64,000 nt of DNA, taken from positions 24,323,128 to 24,387,127 of the forward strand of contig OZ037767.1 in the NCBI GenBank assembly GCA_964035545.1, read 5' to 3'. The DNA comes from Bugula neritina. Taxonomy: Eukaryota > Bryozoa > Gymnolaemata > Cheilostomatida > Bugulidae. Shown here one piece after another: positions 1 through 12,811 of this stretch (position 1 is its first letter; every line of letters starts with the position of its first letter). Made by a program: the position numbers and the translations under genes. The notes below the pieces were generated by a model, which saw nothing but the letters and a program-made list of their open reading frames with translations, was not told where the DNA came from and searched no databases.

Positions 1-287
1 GTGAGTTGACTGCAGTGTTAGTTAACTATACTGTTATTGACTTTAATGTGAGTTGACTGTACTGTTAGTTGATAGTGTAACTGACTGTCTTAGGAGTTTT
101 CTCACCATATTAAAGTGGCGCTGGCATGTTTAACTTTGAACAACTATAAATACTCTAAACTTGTACTTCAAAATTGTCACCAGCAAATATCACAGCATAC
201 TGTACAGAGAAATGTCTGTGTTACCTGCACTTACCTTTTACAGCCTATTACATTGTTTAAAGGTCGCCCTGGTAATCTTTCTTTCAG
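1..287. other. Probable intron upstream of first visible receptor exon
   Basis: No convincing exon. The first 90 bases hold short imperfect direct repeats of gtgagttgactg/gttagttgact type. A pyrimidine-rich acceptor (tttctttcag) ends at 287. Confidence 0.5.
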
Positions 288-3200
288 CTGCCAACGACAG
301 TGAAAAGTATGTATTGGATGGGAAAGGCTCATGCAAGTACTTGACATCAACTATGTTGTCAGTTCTGTCTGGAGATACGATTATTATGGGTTATCGGGCA
401 GAAGACATGCGTGGCTTCTTGTTACAACTCAAGTATAGTAAGTACTTTACATGCACTTCGGAAATCTATGTGTAGACAGTAAGTACTTGACATGTATTTA
501 AGAAATCTATCTGTATACAGTAAGTACTTTACATGTACTTAGGAAATCTATGTGTATACAGTAAGTAAGTTACATGTACTTGGGAAATCTATGTGTATAC
601 AGTAAGTAGGTTACATGTACTTGGGAAATCTATGTGTATACAGTAAGTAATTTTGTGTACTTAAGAGATCTACTTGTATACAGCTATCTATGTAATATAC
701 TAACCATTAATCAATGTACACCAGGTTATGGCTAGTGCATTAAACAATAATGTCATCGGTATGTTATAGCTTTCCTGATATATCCTTTGAGGTACAGCTA
801 AATGTACTCTTAATATACTGACCATAGCCAACAAAATGCTTCAATTGCCAACAAAAAGGTTATTTGTTTTGTTATGGCAGGCCAGCCAGTTTGCGTGGTG
901 ACAGAATTTATGGATAATGGGTGGATAATTCCGTATCAAGCAGAGTACTATCACACGGAGACTGTCTTGGTTTCTTGTAAAAGTGGATATCTTTTGAATA
1001 CAAAATACTCGAGTGTACGGTGTGAAGCAAAGTATTATGTGAATGATACAGTCTATGGCCAATGGGACAAGCCAGTACCCGAATGCAAGGTGACGTAACG
1101 AAATACAAAAATCCATGTATAGATTCAATATTGGCAATCAAAGAAATGTTCAATAAATTTCTGTCAGTGATTTAACATTGATTTAATGATTATTATCTGA
1201 TTGACTTGGTTAGTTTCTAATTTTAAAGTCATTTAAATTCGGAGGCCACAAAAAATTTATTTTAACCCAATATCTGACAGAACTTGTCAGATTACGTAAA
1301 CCCAACTCACTGAAAACTGAAGCAGGTGCGAGTTAGATGTTTCTACGGAGAAATTAGGTCATAGAGTCGTTTTCCTGTTATTTAGAAAGAGGTTATATTA
1401 AATCAAGTGACACCTATACAAGGGCAACTGTCTGGGGGAACAGAAGTAACTTTACGAGGACAGTTCGTTTCATCTGTTAGAGTGTCGGTGATCTATGATG
1501 GAGTTTCTACCACGGCCAATATTACAAGGTAGGTGGGAATAATTTCTAATGCGAAAAAGTTCATGTTATCATTTCTGGTTCTTAATAGTTGATAGTTTAG
1601 GACTACAAGTTTCTTCTTATTGCTATTCAATATAATGGTATCTCATTATAAGACCATAGAATTAAATCAGTTAGATTGTCAACTCTCTACGAAAAGCAAT
1701 TCTCATTATATTATCTATGCTTTATAAGAACAGTTGAAACACCCACATGGTATATATGTACACGTTTGTAGGCACAACCAAACGCATGTGCAGTTCTCGA
1801 TGCCAGCGAGGCCCTTCGTATCAAAAGACCCATTTTCAAACGAGACTCAAGTACCTCTAAACGCAGTCATAAAGATAGTATTTGATGACAACTCATTTCT
1901 AACAAAATTCACCAGGAACTACACATACTTGCCTAATCCAGCTGTAGAGACAGTTTCAAGAGATGGGTCGATTCTTAGGTAATGTAAGTGTTGCAGCTGA
2001 TCAGTCAATATTGTAAGAGTTATGTTGTGAATGCACTGGCAAGAACATAGCAAGAAGTGAACTAGAAGATAATATATGATCTATGGCAGCTGCGATAAGC
2101 TATAACTTACTAGCTATAATATGAAAGGGCTAGCTGAGAGAAGGCTTATTACAGTAGTAAACAAGCGCATAGAAAGTAACTGGCAACTATTTGTTCTAGC
2201 AAATAGATAAATCAAGACTTTATAATTTATATATTGTCGCTATCAATAAGTTAAAACTCATGAAAAGTTATATTTCAACAGTCACCACTTTAAATCTCCA
2301 AACAGTTATTCAATATAACTGCAATGTGCTTTAATTTGACTAGTCAGTTATTTTAATTATAGATTTTCTGTTGCAGCGGCGGCCTGCTAATGACATTCAC
2401 TGGTAGAAATTTGGAGTCAGCCCACTTTTACAAACTGGAGTTGTATTTCAGAATAGAGACTCTCGCCGTAGACTCTGTAAGTCACTATCAGCTGTAGGTG
2501 TAATAACTCTTTAGACAAACTGTGTTAAGGTGCGGCAAGTCACAGAGTCAGTTAAGGGTATCATGAATTAGAAAGATGACAACTTTGTAGAACGCTGCAG
2601 GTTGTAAGGTAGAATTTGAAAGTAATTTGCAGCCATAATATATTGAGTGTAAAGTGTAAACTCACAAATCAAGACGTATAAGCATGAAAACTTTGCTTTG
2701 GTTATTTGTTACAGAAGATATTTTTATATGTAGTATGAGTATAGTATGGTTTACTTGTAGTGTTTCACTCAATGAATTTACACGATCTCTTGTAGGAATG
2801 TTTTAAGGAGGGCGTAGGCCATTCTACACATGTGATATGTGTTACACCAAACGTTACAGCAGAGTATACAAGATTTGTCCACCGATCAAGTAATTCCTAG
2901 TCAACTTACATAAAATATCATTGATAATTAGTTTCTTAGCTATTCATATGAGTTTGGAAAGCATTTTGTATTTCATGCTGCTAATCAAAATATATATCAA
3001 TATTAAAGTTATATGTACCCCATACATTTCAGAGTAATTATTATAACATGCGTTTGTGAGCTTCATATAGATACCGGAGTATAAAATAGTAGAATATGCC
3101 AAGATTCTGTTTATTTTGTTGGTTTAATAGGAAATCAAATTTAAATTTACTCCACAAAATAGCAAAAAACTTGTTTTGACGCTGAGTTATATTTAGCTGA

Positions 3201-6200
3201 CGTCAATAATCTATACAGCAACTGCTAGAAACATGAGACGTGTTGGCGTTTTATTGGTTTACGTAGATTCATCTGATCAGGACACCTTCCTACTAACTGC
3301 TAGTCTACTCGGAGATGGAGTACCTGCGTTGGTTTCTGGCGTTGAGAGATTTGGCTATGCTGTATCTCCCAGTCTTCCACATTTTAGTCGAGTTAAAACA
3401 GCCATTGTAAGCTTTAGTAATTGAAATTCATATGCTTCTTAACCAAATCTCACAACACTCCAAAGCGTTTGAAAATGCTAGAAAGTTGTATGCAAAGTTT
3501 GCAAAATGACTAAACTAATACAACTGTTGAAATTATTCCTTGTAAATGTGCTTCTGTGTTTAATGAGACAAGTGGTTCATGATTGAATGATGAAATGTAA
3601 TATTTCAGCTCAAACTGAACTATTGTATAATGTTGATCAAAGCATCATCTCCAAAGTTTTTGCTTAAGCCAGAATAATATTGTATTATGTTTATTAGGCA
3701 TTAATTTGTTGAAGCGTTACAGTGTAATTACAAATTTAGTACTGTTTCTGTTGGTTTGCTTAAAGACTATATCATTATTCAAGTTTTAATGCAGCATGAA
3801 ATGCACAAATAAACTGTTGAAAAGAAGACAATGTGTAATAAGATTGCTAACTGTTTGTAGAATTATGACGTGAGACAAGAGGAACCTATAAACTTTACTG
3901 GCAAACATTTGAAACAATTTCTGTACCCCAGTGACTACCAGATATCATTTGTACCTGACTTAAGTACGCCACAGTTGAATGCTGTTCCATGTATAGTTGC
4001 TGAGTTGACAGACACGCTACTAACATGTCTTCCTGAAAAGTTGAAACTTCTCCAGACATTCAATGAAAGTGGGGCTGTGACGGTTGAGGCACAAGTAGGC
4101 TACTTGAAACTATATTGTTTTTGGGGTGTTTGAACTCGCGCTTCAAACCAAAATTTATTCAGTAAATTAAAGAACTTGTGTTATTGAAATTTTCCCACTA
4201 CTGCACCTAAATGTAGTTGCTGCCTTTTTTATTCCTACTTTCTTATTTACCTGATTGCAATATTATATTATGTAACCTTTAAACTGGCTGCCAAAAGTAG
4301 GCCATTGAATATAAATGTGTTTGACAATAACTGCTGTGTTGACTGTTTTTATAAAAAATTACTTTTTTGTAGATTAAAGTTGGCAATTTACTTTATGAAG
4401 ATGTTATAAGGTTGAACCTCTACAACTCAGGTATATTGAGACATGTATCAATTTTATCATTTTAGGACCTAAAATTTAAGATTGGATTATTTTTATATTT
4501 CACATGCAGCAATGTTTAACATGAACAAGCTATAGTACTAAGTTATAATTACATGTCTCCATGGGTATTTATATTTTTTGGAAAATCTTTCATTTCAGAC
4601 CAAGTTGCGCAGCCATTAGCTTATATACTCAGTTATAAAAGTGTCACAACTATTGCAATTTTTATAGCACAGTTTTGTGATCTCGTAACATCACCATGTG
4701 TTTTTAAAACTACTTAAAATTACATTAATACATGTGTATGTAACTTAATTTACACATCCAACATTAATAATAGTAATATCAGTAAAAATATTTGTTCAAA
4801 TTGAAATTTTAATAATAAAGTTCGAAACTGGATGCATTTTGTAAAAAAAACACGTCAACAGTTTTGTCTTTTGGAAAATTTTGTTTTTCTGAATTCTATT
4901 ACATTATGTTGTTTCCTGCAATATTGTTTGCTGTTGGTTCTATTATATTGTATATAAATATTTTAGATGATCCCAGTACAGACCCATTTTTCCCAAGAAA
5001 CTATTGGGTGATTCCATCAGCACTAGTTTTAGCTCTGCTGGCAGTGACTGCAATGGTTGTTGTTTTCCTAAAATTCTTTGAATGCAGAAAAAGAAGTAAA
5101 GCGACCGAGACTTCTAGCTATACAATGGATCCAGGTACAAACTATCAATCATACTGCAGACAGTTTTATGATGTAAATAGAATTTTATTAGTGCTTAAAT
5201 GTTTCACTTTCATTGTTTTGCAAGAATTTCTGTGTTGGGTTGTTTCCTAGTTCTCACAGCTGTGTTGTTATCAAGAATTTTGTAAGATAGGCAACTACCT
5301 AATTACAACAGATTTCCCATTTCTTTTTTATCAGCATCATGTATATTTCTGTTATGACCTCCCTTTCAGCTCAGCCACCATTCCAGGTACATCTTGTTAT
5401 CTTTCTCTCACTTATAGACTTTAAGGTGTTTCCCTTTCCACTTGTAATGCTTTCATTTATTGCATGTGTTAAATTCACAAAGTACTCCTGTCTTAATGGT
5501 ATTTTCCTGATTAGCTATAAAGTCTGTCTTACTCTAATGTCTAGTTGCTGTGTAAAAAGATGTTTTGTATATCAAATGATTGCTTTTCAATTCTCCTTTC
5601 ATTTTCTATAATAAAGTGTTTACCTGATTTAATCTTCTGTGTTAGATATTGTTTTTGATTATATTTTCCAATTTACTTACACTATAGATGCTGGCAATGT
5701 ATGATCATATTCTCCAGATACATGTCCTTATAGGAAAGCTGAACACTTGCAGTGCTAACCATATTACTAGTATAAATTCTTAGCCTTCATTCATTATTCT
5801 ATCAGACAAAGTCTTGAGTAGAAAAGTTGAAAGGGTGCTGCAAGAGTTCAACTGATAACATACTACTTCTATATCTTACAGCCTCCAACTCAAATTATAT
5901 GAATATGTTAGACATGTAGTTTAAAGATAAAGAGATAAAATTACAGTCTTATGTTTTCCTAAAACATTCTGGTGTTGAAAATAATTAATATTTTACTTAT
6001 AGTTGCTGATAGGAGAAAAAACTATTTTTACTTTGATGACGATTATACTGATATATTAGTAAAAGTAATTTTTTCATTCTTAGCCTACGTAACTGGCTTT
6101 AGAAAAATTATTTTAAACAAACATGACGCTTGTATTTTGCTTCGTCAGCTAAAGTTATCTCAATTTTTATATACTCTTTTTAGTTTTCTAGTCTATCTTT

Positions 6201-9200
6201 AACTCAACTTCACAACAACCTTGCAAATCTACTGTATGACTTTGCATACCACATGCCTAGCCAATTCTTGATGCATATATATTAGTGAGAAGTACTACAT
6301 TTGCATTGCACAAGCTAGCACGTGATTTATCTATGCAAGATCATGCTTATAAGCAATTTATAAGCACACATAGCTTCCATCTTGCATCATCTGACATTTA
6401 ATTTTCTAATGAATAATAAATTTATACTTCTGTTTTCTATATTACCTTATTTTAGTAAAAGATAAATGCTACAAGGCAGTGGGAGAAGATCTTAATGAAG
6501 AACTAAAACACAAGTTGAATCAGATGTTCATTGAGCCAGAAATGCTTAGCTTTAACCGTAGCACAGATTTGCTTGGTAAAGGTATGCATCTGCCCATGCC
6601 TCTTTTTAGATAAATTATACATTGACTCAAGACAAACTAATTTCCTGTAATATTTTACATGTAGACTCTAAATTTCACTGTATATTTGATATTTTTTCTA
6701 ATAAGATTATAGTTTCTTGGACTCTTTTTCACACTGCAAATTGTGCAATGAAAGCTACTTGACTAAAATCATTCACTCTTGTTGTTATTTATATTTGAAA
6801 ACTTTGTTAACTGCTGTCTCTGAATATTAACATTTTCTAAGCATTGCTGTCATTACAATTTGCAGTAATTTTGAACATTAGACCGCTAAATGTCTGTCAA
6901 ACACTGGCTACTAATTATTATAAAATTGCTTGTTTTAATAAGAAAAAGTTCTTTGGTATGAAACAAGCTGTATATAGTAGCGAAAAGCAGCTAATTGGGA
7001 ACCAACCAGTGAGTTTCATTCTAATTGCAGGAGCATATGGGAAGGTTTACTTAGGTCAACTTCAATGTCAGGGAAATACCTTGAAATCAGTCGCTGTCAA
7101 GACTCTAAAAGGTAAATGAATCAGCACAGACAAATTATTATATTCACAGCAACGCCGGATTCAAAATTCAGCCGCAACTGCAAGTATATTGTCAAGTGAA
7201 GACATCTGTTTGCTTATGTTACCACCATACATTATCTCATATTTGAAGTAAAGAACTATAACATTTTCAGTTTCAAATAACAAACATATTTTGCTTGTAA
7301 ATTTCTAAGATAGTGCTACCTAGTCTAACTATAGGTGAGGGAAAGAAAAAATTGTTCTCTTTTTGCTAACTTGCAGTCTGTCCGTATTAACTTTGAGTAA
7401 AGTTAGCAAGTCATTTTATCAGCTTCCTAGTTTTTCTATCCATTTTTCATCTCTTCAGCATTTCAGTCATGTATTCTAGTCATGTAGCTGTGCTTACTAA
7501 TATTATTATTCGCTATCATAATTACTGTTATTTGTTTTTATTATTACTCTAATTTATTGCTGAGCAAGTTATTATAAAGTTGTCATATTCCAGAGAGTGT
7601 GGATGCGAATTCAGAGCAAATAGAAGCGTTTCTAGAAGAAGCCACCTTCCTACAGCTTCCTTCCTCATTACTGTTATTTGTTTTTATTATTACTCTAATT
7701 TATTGCTGAGCAAGTTATTATAGAGTTGTCATATTCCAGAGAGTGTGGATGCGAATTCAGAGCAAATAGAAGCGTTTCTAGAAGAAGCCACCTTCCTACA
7801 GCTCCACGACCATGCCAACATTCTGGTGACTCTGGGGGTTGTGTGGAGGAGTGGAGAGAAACCGCTGGTGGTTTTACCTTACATGGCCAACGGAGATTTG
7901 TGCTCTCTCATCAAAAGGCCAGAGATAGTAAGTATTTACTCTACTTGATAGTCTTTGATCTAGTACCAGTTTACATATATACTTGACTTTATTTTATTAT
8001 ATTAAAGCAATGTAGAGTAAATAATTGATAAATAATATGTAAAGAACAATGTAGTAAGTGTATTAGCACAACAACTTGAACATTGGTTGTTGTAAACAGT
8101 GGTATATTTATTGTGATATACAAACTGTAACAATTATCTTGTCAATAAGTTAAAAGCTACGTGCATAATTCACTTCATACAAAATAAAACTAGTAGTAAT
8201 TTAAGTGCAGATGAACTAAATTCTCTTCTTCAGTTTTCATGCTGCATTGAGTCATGCAATAAACTACAGTTAACAAAAAAGCTTCTGTTATAGTAGGAAT
8301 AAAATAGATTGAGTAAACAAGCAAATTAGATGCATTCAATTTGCCATGACTTTTATATAGAGTCTTATGGTTAGAGCAGCTAAAATCTTGAGAAAAGCGA
8401 AAAGCAATCATTGCAGTTCAACTTTTTAAAGTCCTACAACCTCTAGCAACTTAAAATATAAACAAGTGTACTCTACTCATGTTAACTAAAAGTTGATTTT
8501 ATGACTGTTTTTCCTTAATAGAAATTTTCTAATGGAGACCTGATGCATTTTGGGATGCAAATCTCTGCTGGAATGGAATACCTGATTACACAACACTGCC
8601 TGCATAGAGATTTGGCTGCCAGGAACTGTTTGTAAGTAATGATGCTGTAATAATAGCATCAAAATTTGTCAATTTTTAATTAATAGTCTGAAAGATAACT
8701 ACAGTTTGCTGACTTGTTCTAATTAACAGTGCAATACTCCTATTGTATTATTTTTGATTTTAACTTGATTTGATACTATTTTTACAAAAGAATTGAATAT
8801 GTTGTAGAGTAGATAACTTCTATATAGTAAAGATTGCAGATTTTGGAATGAGCAAAGACGTGTATCGGGAAAGTTACTACCGAGAAAAGGATCAAGATAA
8901 ACCCAGGCCAGTGAAATGGATGGCATTGGAAAGTCTGCGGGAAGGGGTATCCAACTCCGCTACAGAAGTGGTCAGTCTACAGCAACAAATGTGTCACAAC
9001 TCTTTAAACTTCTTCGCAGTAACACATGGAGCTGTTGGTGTATTTTTGTATAGAGATAATCCTATCTGATATTGTAATACGGGTTAAAACTTGGTTGTTT
9101 TTCAAAATATCAATTTCAACTCGTTGATTTGTTTTGGTTCATATAGTAATAAATCAGCTTTCTCAAATATGGTGGGTGTCGGCATAGTTTTAAAGTGATA

Positions 9201-11001
9201 AAAAGAAATGATGCCGCGATATAAAAACCTTTTGGGTTTTTGAGGTATTATAGTTAGTTCAGGGAAAAACGCTAATGACAGGTTCTGCTTGTAGAAAAGA
9301 CAAAAACCTAATGAGGCTACGTTTTTGTTCTAATTTGTATGTTATTGCCATTAGAAAAATATACTTTGTTACAGTGGGCGTTCGGTGTAGTGATGTGGGA
9401 GTTGCTTACTCGTGGCAACGTGCCTTACCCTGGAATTTCCAACAGCGAAATGTTAAACCACTTACAAAGTGGACATAGACTACATAAACCCACTTACACA
9501 TGCCCGAAAGTGTGAGTATCTAATTATAGCATCACTAAATAATGCAGGAGTTTTCCTCTCTATAAAAATATTGATATCACAACTCCTACTAATTTGCTAT
9601 GACGCATGCTAATATACACTTCTGTTAGTAATTTTCATCTGTCTCTAGATAAGAGCAAGCTATAAGAGAAACCTATAACATAAGACATTTTAGCCTATGG
9701 CTCTTTATCCAGGTTTGATGTTATAAAAGAATGTTGGAATGAAACTCCACTGCAACGCCCTTCTTTCTCCCAACTCAAAGAATTTCTAGAGCATTCTCTT
9801 TCTATATTGGATGAGCCACCTCTTCAGAAATTGGGAGGTAGGATGGTGATTTATCAGCTGATAGCATATCTATATTAACCGCCCTGCCTCTGTACACATA
9901 GCCTGCACCATCATGAGAGTTTGCTATATGGAGCTTTTATGTTTGTTAGTTGATAACATGATTAAATAAACAAGCAGTGCATGATAACCAAATTTAAGCA
10001 TCATCCACTGGAGTCATGACAACAAAAAGTATATTTGCAGTAATATTGGGAATAATTGAAAAGTTTTTATTAATTAATGAATTTGTGTGGTTGAATAGCT
10101 AAACATTTACCATGTGTATGCCCTGGAAAAATTCTAAGTTGATAAAAAAAGTTACTACTTTTTTAGTACCTGCAAATTCTAAAGGCTCATTGCAATGTTT
10201 GTCTAAAAGGAGGTCAGATAATTTGACTAAAAATAAAAACAAAAATATATTATTCAAGTATGTGTGGAAAATGCTTAAAATTATGCCGTTGTTTATTATT
10301 TTTATGATTCCCATTAGATATGTTTTAACTGAAAGTTAATGCATCATATATGCTACAGTGGTTAATTGGGTTAATGTATAGCTGGTACTTTTCAGATGGA
10401 CTTTGTTATTCCTACGCTCGGCATATCACCAAAGACATTCCCGATGATTATTCGTCATCAGGAGTTTTTAGCAGTTCCACTATTACAGATGTGATTTATA
10501 TTGACAATGATTTGCTTAGCACAGGTACGATTAAATATCGTAGAGTGTATATAGCACCAGATAAACAAACTATTATCTTATTTCTTATATAAAGTTAAGA
10601 TTTTACTGTTTAACTTACAACTCCTCGGATTCCCAAACCTACAGATTTATTAAAGTTAACAAATGATTTTTTTAGCTTCGCATTATATAGTTATAGTCAT
10701 GATAAAATAATCTAACTATGTTAGGCTGTATAAGGCATTCAAATGCAAACAAAAATAGACTGAGATTTCTGATTAAGAGTTTTAAATAAGATCTTTGCTA
10801 GGATAGCATTAACTGCTCATTGTTTAAAATCTACATTGACATTAGAAGAGGAGCTGAAAATAAGTTTTACTGATATGCTGATATATTTGGATTACAGATG
10901 TGGAAGATAATGATGGAGATTCTATTGGTGATAGTTGTAGTATTGAAGGGGACATGACAACTATGAGCATACCCGATACAAACAGCATCTCATACTTGTA
11001 G
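288..11001 (+). CDS. MET/RON-like receptor tyrosine kinase with sushi and IPT-like ectodomain (5' end outside window)
   Basis: Single-pass receptor tyrosine kinase. Exons: 288-437, 881-1089, 1386-1528, 1772-1978, 2377-2476, 2796-2889, 3219-3406, 3861-4094, 4373-4430, 4599-4640, 4967-5134, 6003-6058, ~6456-6581, 7031-7111, 7740-7927, 8522-8631, 8808-8970, 9375-9511, 9713-9837, 10396-10524, 10898-11001 (stop TAG). Phases match at every join except 6058/6456, where a small exon or another splice site is missing. 881-1089 encodes a four-cysteine sushi/CCP module; 1386-4430 holds IPT/TIG-like segments ([25 protein letters not shown]). 4967-5134 encodes the membrane span ([20 protein letters not shown]) followed by basic residues. 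The kinase shows [26 protein letters not shown], tandem activation-loop tyrosines (YRESYY) and [20 protein letters not shown] in the hinge region is MET/RON-like. About 937 residues are visible. The class is firm; the ortholog is inferred. Exons 4373-4640 are the weakest part. Confidence 0.85.
438..683 (+). repeat. 41-bp minisatellite in register with splice donor
   Basis: Six tandem units start at 438, 479, 520, 561, 602 and 643, exactly 41 bp apart. Each starts with GTAAGTA, and the first of these is the splice donor of the receptor exon ending at 437. The last unit is degenerate. Confidence 0.9.
7521..7804 (+). repeat. Tandem partial duplication of intron end plus start of kinase exon
   Basis: About 138 bp at 7521-7658 is repeated at 7667-7804 (offset 146 bp) with about one mismatch seen. 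It includes the intron end, the acceptor (tattccag) and the first ~65 bases of the kinase exon. The upstream copy (exon-like part from 7594) lacks a usable donor and, if read through, meets an in-frame TGA in the duplicated intron. Only the acceptor before 7740 gives an open kinase frame, so the first copy is a decoy partial exon. Confidence 0.9.
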
Positions 11002-12200
11002 CTAATGGGAATGCCAGTTTACTCTTTACATATAGAAACTTGACTGGTATACTATTTTTGTTTTAAAATGAATGTATTGTTTTTTATTAATTTCCGACAC
11101 ACTTTATATGAGCAGTTCTTTACATGTTTTTGAAGCCACAATATAGCCATGTGTATCAGTGGCTGACTGTTCTAATCATGAAATTCATAAACTTGTGACA
11201 CTAATACAAGGTGGTTTTTGAAATCAACAAAATGGTGGATAGCCCGGCTGATTTGCCAAATGATCTCTACTTATTTTATTGTAATATATTGTTAGCATTT
11301 TTCATAGACTTGGGTGTGATTATGTTGAGAATTAATATAATATTTTTGTAGTTTTTATTTTTTAGATTTTATTTTCACTTAAATCAAGGCTCTTAGAATT
11401 GAATGAATTATATATAAGCTCAACTTAAACTTAGTCTTTTATTAATGTAAATTCACTAAGAAACATACAAGTTTTGAAAACTTTTGAATGAAAATCACCA
11501 CTACTAAAGAGCAGGTTTACTTTGTGGTAATGGCAATTTATCTCAAAGCCACTACCAACAACTAAGAAGGGATATTCTACCAATATTTACAGTCAAAGTG
11601 AATGACCCTTGACTACAGGATGTATTTATCTTTATAACAAAGTAAATGACTATAACATCGGTAGTTAATGACTTATATACTTTAGTGTTGGAAGGTCCTA
11701 GGTGGTGTTGTAGTATGATTATATGCTGTTTATTTTGAGAATGAAAGAGAAATAGATCAAATTAAAAATAAATACCTTATTTTGTTCAGATGTAGACATT
11801 AACAAGTATAGTAGCAGGTATAACTAAGGATGTTTTATGAAGCAAACGATGTGTTATAATCGGTGTTCACAGTTAGAGGCTACACTGTACGATCTACCTT
11901 CACTATTTCCTACAGACTTTAACGATGCACTAGTTATAATAACAACAGCTTGCAGTACTCTGTTCAGAGCTAGTTGTAAGCTGCGTAAGTAATTACGTTA
12001 AATGAGTGATTCCCAATCAATTTTGAAGTTAATTATTATTGGCTAAATGGTATAATTTTTAAAAACATATACCCTGCTTGAATTAAGACTTAATTTTGAT
12101 GAAATATGTCATTTTTTTATTACATTAAATTTTTATCAGGAACATTTTTAACAAAGTTGTTTTCATATGTAAACTTAGTGTATGGTAATTATTTTTAAAA
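11002..12200. other. 3' flank of the receptor gene; no clear gene
   Basis: AT-rich. A possible receptor poly(A) signal (AATAAA) lies near 11768. One exon-like stretch occurs at about 11917-11981 (acceptor ctacag, donor gtaagt, one open phase), but without a recognisable product. Otherwise nothing seen. Confidence 0.4.
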
Positions 12201-12811
12201 AGTTGACTACATGGCATACAATTTCAGCTTCTCTTAATATTCTTTTGCCCTACATAGGTGCCATATAGAACAATGACAGCAAGAATACTAATTTCAAAGT
12301 TTGTATGTTATTTTTATTGCCATCAAATAAAAGAAGGAATTTACATGAACACTTCAGCAGCCATTTTTGCAATATATCATGCAGACGTCTATAGCAAGTT
12401 AGTTGTTACCAGCTTATTATTGCGTTTGTGCTAACGATATTATATAAAAAAGTTTGTTACCACCCCAAGTGCATGATATAATCAATATTGGAAATCTAGT
12501 GCAGCACTATAGTTATTTGAGCCTTTGAAGTTTAAAATCAATTAAACTGCAACTGCTGCATGTATATATTGTATCAATCAATTTGCCATGTAATGGGTAC
12601 TATAGAAAAATTATAATACTATAAAAAAGTAAATAATAATAATTATTGATGAACAAATTGATCATGATAAAACTTATTAGGACAATTGATTAGTATAACA
12701 ATGGGCAAAGTTGAACCATGATTGTTCTGAAAAAATATTTCATCATGGTTGCTAATCAACAGATAAATATTATCCAGTAATATAAAACAGTATATTTAAC
12801 TATTTGCTTAG

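Noticed and set aside
5370-5386. 17-nt micro-exon with good acceptor and donor in the receptor gene
   Set aside because: It runs phase 1 to phase 0, but the next exon (6003) must start in phase 1; including it brings a stop.
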